A DNA stretch of 64,000 nucleotides. Origin: Bog-473 sp963730395 (lineage in GTDB: Bacteria > Actinomycetota > Acidimicrobiia > Acidimicrobiales > RAAP-2). Both the position numbers and the translations under genes were made by a program. Of the stretch, positions 56,216 to 64,000 are shown in pieces (within the stretch, counting starts at the first letter, position 1; every line of letters begins with the position of its first letter). Location of the stretch: assembly GCA_963730395.1 (NCBI GenBank), contig CAVSSK010000021.1:496001-560000 (forward strand), written 5' to 3'. The notes beneath the pieces are model-generated. The model did no database searches, had not been told where the DNA came from, and saw only the letters and a list, made by a program, of their open reading frames with translations.

Positions 56216-58411
56216 TTACCCCTCGCTCGCCAGACCGACCACAGACGCCTTCAGGGGTACGCCACCCATCGACCCGTGGTATCTGGCTGATCCGAACGCG
56301 AAGAGGCCGCCATCCCCACCCACGAGCCAGTATCCAGCCGAGTCCGGAGCGCTGCTGATGGCGACCACCGGGCGGCTCAGGACCATGCCACCGGTCGAGC
56401 CGTAGTAGGCGGCGTCGCCAAAGGAGAAGACGCCTCCATCGGATGCCACGAGCCAGTAGCCCCGACCGTTCACCGACGGCGTCATCCCGACGATCGGCTG
56501 ATTGAGTCGTACGCTGCCCAAGGATCCCAGGTACGGGGCGTTGAAGGCGAAGGCACCCCCATCGGCGGCGACGAGCCAGTAGCCCGCTGTCAGCGGATCT
56601 ACCGCGAGACCAACGATAGGGTCGTTCAGCGGCCGGCCTCCCATGGACCCGTAGACCGGGCGTCCCCGAAGGAGAAGACCCCACCATCGCGGGCCACGAG
56701 CCAGTATCCGCCTCCGTCCGGCGTCGCCGCGATGCCCACGACGGGCTGGTTCAGCGGCGATCCCCCCATGGACCCGTAGAACTGGGCGTCCCCGAAGGAG
56801 AAGACTCCACCATCGCGGGCCACGAGCCAGTATCCGCCTCCGTCCGGCGTCGCCGCGATGCCCACGACGGGCTGGTTCAGCTGCGATCCCCCCATGGACC
56901 GTAGAACGGGGCGTCCCGAAGGAAAGACGCCTCCGTCTGCCGCGGCCTCCCAATAGCCGGCGGTTGCCGGATCCACACCGAGGGCGCCAGCCGGGAGTGC
57001 CGGACCACTGCGCACTGGACCGGCGTCCAGCGCCTGAAATCCCGTCATCCCGGCCACCGCAGGGACAATGTCCGCCAGCACGGGGGAATAGAAGGCCATC
57101 GTCTCAGGATGTACTGCGGTCGTGGTATTCGGATCACCCCGTAGGTACTCAGCGCCGAGTGAACGGCGGTCGATGTTGCCCGAGGGGACTGCCGGGTCCC
57201 GCCGGCGATCACGTTGTCGCTGTATCTAGATGTCGAATCCGTGGAGTTCGGGGTGTTCAGGGGGATGACGACGTTACCGTAATAACGAACATTGCCTCCT
57301 TGAATGTTCGAATCGAGTTCCACGCCTCCGTTGATCGCCGGGCTGTTCGAGCGAAGATTGCCAACGGCGGTGTTGAAGTAGCCGTCCACGTTGATCGAGT
57401 TATACACATGGATCGCTCGTCCACCATTGCCGGCAATGACGTTTCCCTCGAGAGACCCGTTTCGTGTAGGGAGCGAGCCCAGGTACGTATGGCACCGACA
57501 GACTGTCGACGCTTATTCCGTTCCCGTCCGTCACGAACGGGAAGTTGCCTGCTCCTGAGCTCGAGTTCACAAGACAGATCACGTCATAGATGTAGTTACC
57601 GATTGCAACGTAACCGTATCCACCCAGCGTAGAGCTGGTCGTGTCGACTGCTCCGTAGAACGAGATGCCTGAGGTGTTGCTTGGGCTGTACTTGCTCGTT
57701 TCATGAATCCGGTTGAAGGAGACATTCACAAGATCCCACCCACCCGCCGGTAAGGGCTGCCCGTTATAGATGGTCGCCGGGGTATAGAAGCAATTTCACA
57801 CCACCACCGGGGAAGTCGTGGATATTGTTGTTCCAGACGTAGACATGGTCGGAACCACGAAACACCGCGACCCCGGACGGATTGGAGTTGGTCGAGGTCT
57901 GCAGTCCCTCCACCTCGAATCCATAGAACCCGACGAAACTGGATTGCTGTATGTCTACGCCGTCGTCGCCGGAGTTGTTCGCCACGTCGATGATCGGGGT
58001 GACGCTGTCGCTGATGCTCTCGATGGAGAGCCAGTGTGTCGGATCTCCCAGATATCCGTAGATGCTCAAATAGCCGTAGGTGCCAGGCCCGACCAGGATC
58101 CGGTCGCCGGGTCTCGCCACGTCGACAGCGTGCTGAATGGTGGCGTAGGCGGTTGATGGCGAGGTCCCGGTATTGCTGTCCGACCCACCGTTGGCCTCGA
58201 CGTACACGGTACGGGTCCCGGATATGACGGCATGTTCGAAGGCTGATCGAAGTTGATTGCTGGGCGGAGCCGCAGCGTCTGCTCCGGGCGCCGGCAGCGT
58301 GATCGAGGCCGTGAGCATCCCAGCGACCGCGACCCCGCACATGGCGGCGGTGACTACCCCCCGACATAGGGCCCTCCGGGTGCTCCGGGCGGTGGCGCTG
58401 CTTCTAGACAA
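56216..58411 (-). CDS. Secreted right-handed beta-helix protein with GYW repeats, several frameshifts
   Basis: TTG at 58411; signal peptide 'GVAVAGMLTASITLPAPGAD'. N-terminal beta-helix (DUF1565/pectate-lyase-like): 'GTRTVYVEANGGSDSNTGTS', 'STAYATIQHAVDVARPGDRI', 'LVGPGTYG', 'SDHVYVWNNNIHDFPGGGVK', 'VAIGNYIYDVICLVNSSSGA', 'PAINGGVELDSNIQGGNVRY'. C-terminal part: five or six 42-residue repeats such as 'GGGYWLVARDGGVFSFGDAQ' and 'AGYWLVGGDGGLFAFGSARY'. About 730 residues after correcting four or five shifts (near 57770, 57470, 57180, 56650, 56900). Likely a polysaccharide lyase or binding protein at the cell surface. Confidence 0.76.
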
Positions 58412-58675
58412 TGCTGACGATGCTGTAGAGCGTCTGCGATTTCATGGGTTGACTATCGCGCGTTCGAGCGGGCCGGGAGATCAGTCGTCGATCCGCCCGC
58501 GCTGGCGGGAGAGGTGAGCATGTGCCGCCACGCAGGGTGTCATTTGTCGTTCGCCGACCTCTGCGTTGACGAAACCGTTGACACCGGAGATCGAAGGCGC
58601 TCAGGGTCAACGATGAGCTGCCCTCTGACCTGCACGTTTTGGGCAAAAGGCTCGCGCCGTCGATGGCGATAGCTC

Positions 58676-58868
58676 ATGAGGGGCGCGCCTGAGAGCTATC
58701 TCTCGGGAAGGGTCTTCTCACGTGAGGAACTCCTCGAGCGGGTGTGGGCGCTCGGAGGGTCCCTCGACGGTCACCGAGCATGTCCGCAGGGTCCGCCTCA
58801 AGATCCAGTCCGACCCGCCATCGGGCACCGGTTCTGCGGCCCGATGCGTAACGCGGTCCGCCGCAATT
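58676..58868 (+). pseudogene. Winged-helix relic of an OmpR-type response regulator
   Basis: 'GRVFSREELLERVWALGG' and, one base shift later, 'STVTEHVRRVRLKIQSDP' are the central helices of the Trans_reg_C DNA-binding domain (F-S-R-E-E-L-L-x-x-V-W ... T-V-x-x-H-V-R-R-L-R-x-K-I-x-x-D-P). The receiver domain and the final wing are absent. It overlaps the stop of the deacetylase gene. Confidence 0.52.
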
Positions 58869-60366
58869 AGTCGGCCGGGTGCTGGCCGGTCAGGAGGTAG
58901 CCCGCTAGGCCGGGGCCCGGCACGATGGCGAAGAAGCGTTCTGCGCCCAAGCCGGCGCGGGAGCCGTAGAAGTGAGTGTCGAAGCAGAACACGCCGCCGT
59001 CGGCCGCCACCTCCCAGTAGCCACCGCCCGAGGCGGCCGCCATGCCCACGATGGGCGCGTTGAGCCTCAGGCCGCCCATCGACCCGTGGAAGACCGCGTC
59101 GCCGAAGGAGAAGATGCCGCCGTCGGCCGCCACCTCCCAGTAGCCGCCGCCGTCGGCTGTGGCCGCCATGCCCACGATGGGCGCGTTGAGATGCTGGCCG
59201 CCCATCGACCCGTGGAAGGCCGCGTCGCCGAAGGAGAAGATGCCGCCGTCGGCCGCCACCTCCCAGTAGCCGCCGCCGTCGGATGTGGCCGCCGTGCCCA
59301 CGATGGGCGCGTTCAGATGCTGGCCGCCCATCGACCCGTGGAAGGCCGCGTCGCCGAAGGAGAAGATGCCGCCGTCGGCCGCCACCTCCCAGTAGCCGCC
59401 GCCGTCGGATGTGGCCGCCATGTCCACGATGGGCGCGTTGAGGCGCCGGCCGCCCATCGACCCATAGAAGGCCGCTTCATCGAAGGAAAAGACCCCACCG
59501 TCGGCCGCGGCCTCCCAGTAGCCGCCGCCGTCGGGCGCAGCCGCCGCCCCAACCAGTGGCAGGTTGGACGTGACAGGCGAACCCGGAGCCGGCGCGTTCC
59601 CGAACGGGTAGGTGGCGCTGACTTGGGGGCGGTAAGCCGGCTCGGCACCACAGATGGAAACGAACGTGTACCCCATCGCCCGGAGCTGGGCGATGATCTG
59701 CGGGAGGGCCGCGACCGTCTCGGAGCGGTCACCCCCGCCGTCGTGCATATCGACGACGGCACCTGGAAACGCGGCGCCGACCACCCTGTTCACGATCGAC
59801 TGCACGCCGGGGAGGCTCCAGTCCCTGGGATCCACGGAGTAGCTCATCGTCGTCAGCCCGGTCGCGGCGATCTGGCTGAGGACGGAGGCGTTCCACGCGT
59901 CGTAGGGCGGGCGTACGCACTGCGGCGTCGTGCCCGTCACGGCCTGGATTTCGGCCTGGGTCATACTGATCTGGGAGGCGACGCTCGAAGTGGGGATCGT
60001 GATGAGGTTCGGATGGCTCCAAGTGTGGTCCTCGACCGGGAACCCAGCGGCCGCCACCATCTTCGAGTACTGGGGGTAGTCGGCCACCTCCTGACCGATT
60101 TCGAAGAAGGTGGCCGGCACTTGGTAACGCTCGAGCGCGGAGAGCACCTGCAGGGTGTACGGACCCGGACCGTCGTCGAAGGTGAGGGCAATCACCCTTT
60201 GGCCCGCCGTCGCCGCACCGCCGGGAGCCTCGAACGTGGTGAACGCCGGCTGGCCGTTCGACGCTGCGCCCGCGCCCGGTGCCGCCACGGGCCCGGTCAC
60301 GAGCAACAGCAGCGCGACCGCGCCGGCTGCCACCCCTGTCGCTCCCCGCACGCGTCTCGGCACCAT
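58867..60366 (-). CDS. Secreted polysaccharide deacetylase with 42-residue repeats
   Basis: 499 residues from ATG 60366 (60408 possible). Signal peptide 'VAAGAVALLLLVTGPVAAPG'. NodB domain: 'RVIALTFDDGPGPYTLQVLS' (TFDDGP metal/catalytic Asp), 'VEDHTWSHPNLITI' (H-x3-H metal site), 'VRPPYDAWNASVLSQIAATG' (R-P-P-Y), 'WSLPGVQSIV' and 'GAVVDMHDGGGDRSETVAAL' (catalytic His). It is complete. Five 'GGGYWEVAADGGIFSFGDAA' repeats follow. It removes acetyl groups from a polysaccharide outside the cell and may oppose the LbetaH acetyltransferases. Uninterrupted, unlike its two repeat-sharing neighbours. Confidence 0.93.
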   Translation of the reverse strand: MVPRRVRGATGVAAGAVALLLLVTGPVAAPGAGAASNGQPAFTTFEAPGGAATAGQRVIALTFDDGPGPYTLQVLSALERYQVPATFFEIGQEVADYPQYSKMVAAAGFPVEDHTWSHPNLITIPTSSVASQISMTQAEIQAVTGTTPQCVRPPYDAWNASVLSQIAATGLTTMSYSVDPRDWSLPGVQSIVNRVVGAAFPGAVVDMHDGGGDRSETVAALPQIIAQLRAMGYTFVSICGAEPAYRPQVSATYPFGNAPAPGSPVTSNLPLVGAAAAPDGGGYWEAAADGGVFSFDEAAFYGSMGGRRLNAPIVDMAATSDGGGYWEVAADGGIFSFGDAAFHGSMGGQHLNAPIVGTAATSDGGGYWEVAADGGIFSFGDAAFHGSMGGQHLNAPIVGMAATADGGGYWEVAADGGIFSFGDAVFHGSMGGLRLNAPIVGMAAASGGGYWEVAADGGVFCFDTHFYGSRAGLGAERFFAIVPGPGLAGYLLTGQHPAD

Positions 60367-60886
60367 GGCCCCACTTTGCCCGAGATCGCCGTTGCCCACC
60401 AGGGCCATAGGTCAGGGGACTTACTTGCAAGCTGGCGTCCCTTCGTGTGGATTTCGACCGCGTCACCAAACCCGCGCCCCAGTACGCCAATGATGTTGTG
60501 GCTCCCATGAGGGTCCACGGCGCACCCCTTGAATACGCCCATGCTTCAAGGTTGGTCGTCAGCATTTCGGGAGCGCAGGAGCCGCCGGTCTGATTTCAGA
60601 TCATGTGGGCGAGTCATGGCGCCCGCACCCGTCGACCAGAGCTCCGGGTACTGCATCTATCGGTAAGCCGGGGACGAGACCGTCGGCGAATCGATGGTGG
60701 AAGCTCCGAGCCGGCGGATGAATCGCCGCGAGCGAGGCACCGGGCTCGATACCGGCGTCACTCCACACCAGAGTGCCGGGCACAAGCGAGGCTGCCCTCT
60801 TCGGCGGAATTTACAGCTTGTCATCCGGATCTGAATGAGCAAGCGGCTCGTCGACGTCTCTCGCAGTGCCCAGCGCCCGCATGGGC
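60367..60886. other. No convincing gene (520 bp)
   Basis: A minus-strand frame at 60601-60783 ('WSDAGIEPGASLAAIHPPAR') has natural composition but no family match. It should contain the promoter of the deacetylase gene. Confidence 0.45.
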
Positions 60887-62340
60887 TCAGGAGCGCTTCA
60901 CGCCGTCTGCGATGCGATCGCCGATCTCCTTGTCGATGTTGTGCCAGTACTCGATTGCACGCTCCAGCACCGGATCGGTCACGCCATTGCTGAGGTGGCC
61001 GACGACATTTGAGACCAATCGATCTCGCTGAGCGTCGTCCATGACGTCGCGCACCAAGGTGCCGGGCTGGCCCCAGTCGTCGTCCTCCTCATGCAGTGTG
61101 TAGGCGGCGTGGACGAACTCGCCGTCAGCCTGCCACCTCTCCACGTACGGGTGGCGCTCGGGATCGGCCGCCGGCCCGCCCTTCGAGTTGGGCGCGTACA
61201 CGGGGTCGGCCACGTTGTGGATGCGCATCGCGCCGTCCTTGCTGTAGCTGTGGACGGGTGCCTTGGGCGCGTTCACCGGGATCTGCTTGTAGTTCACCCC
61301 GATGCGGGCGCGGTGGGCGTCGGCATAGGAGAAGACGCGGGCGAGGAGCATCTTGTCCGGGCTGACGCCGATGCCCGGCACCAGGTTGTTGGGCTCGAAG
61401 GCGGCCTGCTCGATCTCGGTGTGGAAGTCCGTGGGGTTGCGGTCCAGCGTCAGACGGCCGACCTCGTGCAAGCGGGTAGTCCCCATGGGGCCACACCTTG
61501 GTCAGGTCGAAGGGGTTGAACCGGTAGGTCGTCGCTTCCTCGAAGGGCATGATCTGGACCTTCAGGGTCCAACTGGGGTACTCGCCGCGCCTGATCGCTT
61601 CGAACAGATCGCGCCGGTGATAGTCACCGTCCTCTCCGGCGAGCCGATCGCCCTCCTCCTGGGTGAGGAAGTCGACGCCCTGGTCCGTCTTGAAGTGGTA
61701 CTTGACCCAGAACCGCTCCGCATCGGCGTTCACCCACATGTAGGTGTGGCTGGAGTAGCCGTTCATGTGTCGCCACGTCCTCGGGATCCCCCGGTCGCCC
61801 ATCAGCCAGGTCACCTGGTGGGCCGACTCGGGCGACAGGGTCCAGAAGTCCCATTGCATGTCGTGGTCTCGCAGGTCCGAGTCGGCCCGCCGTTTCTGGG
61901 AGCGGATGAAGTGTTGGAACTTCATCGGGTCGCGCAGGAAGAACACCGGCGTGTTGTTGCCGACCATGTCGTAGTTGCCGTCCGACGTGTAGAACTTCGA
62001 GCGCGAAGCCACGCGGGTCACGCCAGGTGTCCGGGCTGCCCCGCTCTCCGGCCACCGTCGAGAAGCGGGTGAGGGTGTCGGTCGTCGTGCCGGGTTGGAA
62101 CACCGCCGCCTTGGTGTACTCACTGACATCCTGCGTCACCTCGAAGTGGCCGAACGCTCCACCCCCTTTGGCATGCGGCTGGCGCTCCGGGATCCGTTCC
62201 CGGTTGAAGTTCGCCATCTGCTCAATCAGGTAGTGGTCCTGGAGCAGGATCGGACCGTCGGGCCCCACGGTCAGCGAGTGCTCGTCGCTGGGAACCGGGA
62301 TGCCGGCGTCCGTCGTCGTCGGCTCTCTGCTGCTCGCCAT
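60887..62340 (-). CDS. Haem catalase, two frameshifts
   Basis: About 484 residues, the size of clade-3 small-subunit catalases. N-terminal frame: 'LQDHYLIEQMANFNRERIPE', 'PHAKGGGAFGHFEVTQDVSE' (distal His), 'FQPGTTTDTLTRFSTVAGER'. Shift near 62005. Second frame: 'DGNYDMVGNNTPVFFLRDPM' (distal Asn), 'WTLSPESAHQVTWLMGDRGI', 'MPFEEATTYRFNPFDLTKVW'. Shift near 61480. Third frame: 'LLARVFSYADAHRARIGVNY' (proximal Tyr haem ligand, R-x-F-x-Y) and the C-terminus 'YWHNIDKEIGDRIADGVKRS'. Every catalytic element is kept, so sequence error is more likely than loss. Cytosolic H2O2 removal. Confidence 0.9.
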
Positions 62341-62421
62341 CGTCATCCCCCTTTTGCTCGGGTGTGTCCACTCCGACTGTATGCCGCGCGGCATGGCGCC
62401 AGCAACGCCATGGCCACGAGC

Positions 62422-62589
62422 TCACCAGCGGTACCAGCCTCGTGCGCCCTCAGTGCTGCCGCGGCCCAGGGCGAACCCGACGAGCCAGAACACGAAGACG
62501 ATCGCTGCGACGATCCACAGGATGTGGGCCGCGAAGCCCAGTCCTCCGAGCAGCAGCGCCAGAAGCAGCACGAGAAGTATGACTGCCAC
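62422..62589 (-). CDS. Small two-helix membrane protein
   Basis: 55 residues from GTG 62589 behind 'GGGAGGGAATC'. Helices 'VAVILLVLLLALLLGGLGFA' and 'ILWIVAAIVFVFWLVGFALG', ending 'RGWYRW'. This hydrophobic pair with a short aromatic basic end is widespread in actinobacteria near stress genes. A longer upstream start (62658) lacks a site. Function unknown. Confidence 0.62.
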   Translation of the reverse strand: MAVILLVLLLALLLGGLGFAAHILWIVAAIVFVFWLVGFALGRGSTEGARGWYRW

Positions 62590-62710
62590 GATTCCCTCCC
62601 AAGTCGGTTTCCACACCGCAGCGGTGCTGCGGGTGCTTCGGAAATACCCACCGGCCACGGCCGAGAAACTCGGCGTTGCTTTGTTCGAGGAAGTCGTGCG
62701 GGGCGACCGC

Positions 62711-63229
62711 CTAGCGGTCGCGTGTCCCGTGGAGTTCGACTTTCACGCTGATCTCGGGGTAGACCCGGATCATCAGCATGGACGGCGGCTTCATGCCGAA
62801 CTCGCGGATGTCGAACACGTAGTCGCCGGTCAGCGAGACGGCATCGTCTCGCACCTCGATGTGCATGTCGTGCTCGAAGGTACGCGTCTTGCCGTGAAAG
62901 GCGATGTCGCCCGTGACGACGTACCGCGGGTGTGGACCGTCCGCGGCGACCTTGGAGAGCCGACCGGCAATCGTCGGATAGCGCCGGGCGTCCATCCGCC
63001 GCCGCAGCTCGTGGTCGTAGAGCTGGTTGCCGGAGGTGAGCTTCTCGACGGCGAGCTGCAGCTCGCCGGACACCGGCTGGTCCAGGTCGAGTGACCCGTC
63101 GGCTCGGGTCGAGGTCTCGAACCAACCGGTGATCCCGCGGGTCTCGGTGTTGATCGGGTGCAGGCTGGATCGACCGCCCACCCAGATGCACGAGCGCACC
63201 GAATCGAACGTGTAGCGAGTGAGCCCCAT
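62711..63229 (-). CDS. YceI-family lipocalin-like protein
   Basis: 172 residues from ATG 63229. 'RYTFDSVRSCIWVGGRSSLH', 'TGWFETSTRADGSLDLDQPV', 'NQLYDHELRRRMDARRYPTI', 'VVTGDIAFHGKTRTFEHDMH' and 'SLTGDYVFDIREFGMKPPSM' give the conserved order of YceI proteins (Y-x-x-D ... F-D-A-x-x-Y-P ... G-x-x-T-x-x-G ... D-F-G-x-x-P). No signal peptide, so cytoplasmic. Members bind isoprenoid or amphiphilic ligands. It diverges from the AhpD-like gene across 84 bp. Confidence 0.92.
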   Translation of the reverse strand: MGLTRYTFDSVRSCIWVGGRSSLHPINTETRGITGWFETSTRADGSLDLDQPVSGELQLAVEKLTSGNQLYDHELRRRMDARRYPTIAGRLSKVAADGPHPRYVVTGDIAFHGKTRTFEHDMHIEVRDDAVSLTGDYVFDIREFGMKPPSMLMIRVYPEISVKVELHGTRDR

Positions 63230-63312
63230 TCCCTGACTTTCCGTTCCCCGGGGTGCTCGGCCGCCCGGATATCCACTGCCCGCGAGGTCGAATACTGGCA
63301 TAAAGTCGGGCC

Positions 63313-63792
63313 GTGGCCCGCCTCGAGATCCCTCCCGGCGAGGGTGGTGACGCCGTGCAGATCTGGTCGCTCCAGCCCGAGTTGGGCGCTGCGGCCACCC
63401 GCCTGGTCGATGCCGCCTACAACAAGAGCATCCTGCCGGTGCGGGTGCGCGAGGCGGCCAGAATGAGGATCGCCCAACTCAACGACTGCACGGTCTGCCT
63501 CGCCTTCCGAGCCGACAAGGTCCGTGCGCAGGGGTTGGACGAGGACTTCTACTGCGCCATCGGTTCCACGGACGAGAGCGCGTTGTCGGTGCAGGAGCGA
63601 TTGGCCGTGGAGTACGCCGAGCGCTTCGCGATCGACCACACCACCATCGACGATGTGTTCATGGACCAGATGCGTGACTCCTTCACCGATCCCGAGATCT
63701 TCGATCTCACCATCTGCATCTCTGCGTTTCTGGGGCTGGGCCGGACGTTGCGCGTCCTCGGCATCACCGAGACGTCGTTGACCGACGTCTAA
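63313..63792 (+). CDS. Carboxymuconolactone decarboxylase / AhpD-like protein
   Basis: 159 residues, GTG start. All-helical: 'VDAAYNKSILPVRVREAARM', 'RIAQLNDCTVCLAFRADKVR' (C-x-x-C redox pair with the following acidic/His position replaced by 'LAFRAD'), 'LSVQERLAVEYAERFAIDHT' and 'FDLTICISAFLGLGRTLRVL'. CMD-family proteins with CxxC act as alkylhydroperoxidase reductants. Its neighbours (YceI and, further off, catalase) fit an oxidative-stress group. Confidence 0.89.
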   Translation: MARLEIPPGEGGDAVQIWSLQPELGAAATRLVDAAYNKSILPVRVREAARMRIAQLNDCTVCLAFRADKVRAQGLDEDFYCAIGSTDESALSVQERLAVEYAERFAIDHTTIDDVFMDQMRDSFTDPEIFDLTICISAFLGLGRTLRVLGITETSLTDV

Positions 63793-64000
63793 CTCTCGTC
63801 CCGGTTGCGGTGCGGCGGATCGAACGCCGCGTCACGCTCCCGCACCGCCTGGACGAGCCCGACCTCGTTGACCCGCTCGGAGAACGCCCGCGCCTCGGGG
63901 GCGCGGTGGCCGATGACGTCGTTGAGTGCCGAGAACCGCTGCAGCTGAGTGCGGCCCATCAGCTCCAGGCCCATGTTGACGACCCGCTTGTTCGCCACGA
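63789..64000 (-). CDS. C-terminal end of a probable enoyl-CoA hydratase
   Basis: The frame is open to the window edge, so only the last ~70 residues are seen: 'VANKRVVNMGLELMGRTQLQ', 'RFSALNDVIGHRAPEARAFS', 'ERVNEVGLVQAVRERDAAF'. The 'NKRxVNMGLELMG' helix and '-R-D-x-x-F' end fit crotonase-family C-termini. The catalytic part lies outside the window. It overlaps the AhpD-like gene by four bases, tail to tail. Confidence 0.58.
   Translation of the reverse strand, partial: VANKRVVNMGLELMGRTQLQRFSALNDVIGHRAPEARAFSERVNEVGLVQAVRERDAAFDPPHRNRDES

Noticed and set aside
58972..60510. 512-codon open frame on the plus strand opposite the polysaccharide deacetylase
   Set aside because: It mirrors the deacetylase and its repeats; composition is His/Arg/Gly-rich with repetitive 'AVGRHLPVAAAVG' and no family features. 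GC-rich DNA with tandem repeats keeps the antisense frame open.

Overview
This is a high-GC window that looks like an actinobacterial chromosome, most plausibly from the class Acidimicrobiia. I infer this from codon use, a Hanks-type kinase next to FHA-cyclases, DUF4012 and GT87 proteins, and secreted enzymes carrying 42-residue 'GYWEV-ADGG-F-FGDA-FYGSMGG' repeats. No marker gene fixes the taxon.

Layout. (1) 1-5.8 kb: right part of an integrated element, with a tyrosine integrase C-terminus, small helix-turn-helix proteins, a replication ATPase broken by many one-base frameshifts, an iteron-like origin candidate at 4111-4340, a (AC)n microsatellite at 2241-2317 and short zinc-finger or unknown ORFs. 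It abuts the C-terminal stub of a short-chain dehydrogenase. (2) 6-10 kb: flavin/PNPOx-like protein, DoxX protein, a cyclic-nucleotide-binding protein and an MBL-fold hydrolase. (3) 9.8-15.6 kb: a duplicated signalling cassette of two FHA-class III cyclase fusions, a Ser/Thr kinase with a translationally coupled membrane protein, and the relic of a second copy of that membrane protein. (4) 15.6-54 kb: a large exopolysaccharide locus. It holds DUF4012, low-molecular-weight tyrosine phosphatase, BY-kinase/chain-length regulator, about ten glycosyltransferases (including a three-domain fusion), sulfotransferase, flippase, two copies of an acetyltransferase, O-antigen ligase-like polymerase, GT87/GT-C membrane enzymes, a secreted glycoside hydrolase-like protein and the priming sugar transferase. 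It is heavily rearranged by IS5-, IS630-, IS3- and ISAzo13-like elements, several of them relics. PdxH sits inside it. (5) 54-64 kb: DoxX, a truncated tRNA-Arg(CCT) 3' part, a beta-helix secreted protein, a polysaccharide deacetylase, catalase, YceI, a carboxymuconolactone decarboxylase-family protein and the end of a probable enoyl-CoA hydratase.

How it works together (inference). The sugar transferase would start repeat units on undecaprenyl phosphate, cytoplasmic glycosyltransferases, sulfotransferase and acetyltransferase would build and decorate them, the flippase exports, the ligase-like protein polymerises, and BY-kinase/phosphatase control length. The secreted hydrolase, beta-helix and deacetylase proteins share one repeat domain and probably act on the finished polymer at the surface. 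Upstream, kinase, FHA-cyclases, cyclic-nucleotide receptor and MBL hydrolase could form a make-sense-degrade second-messenger circuit.

Caution: many genes, including catalase, are split by single-base frameshifts that leave protein similarity intact on both sides. Sequence or assembly indels are a serious alternative to real gene decay, and 'pseudogene' entries should be read that way.
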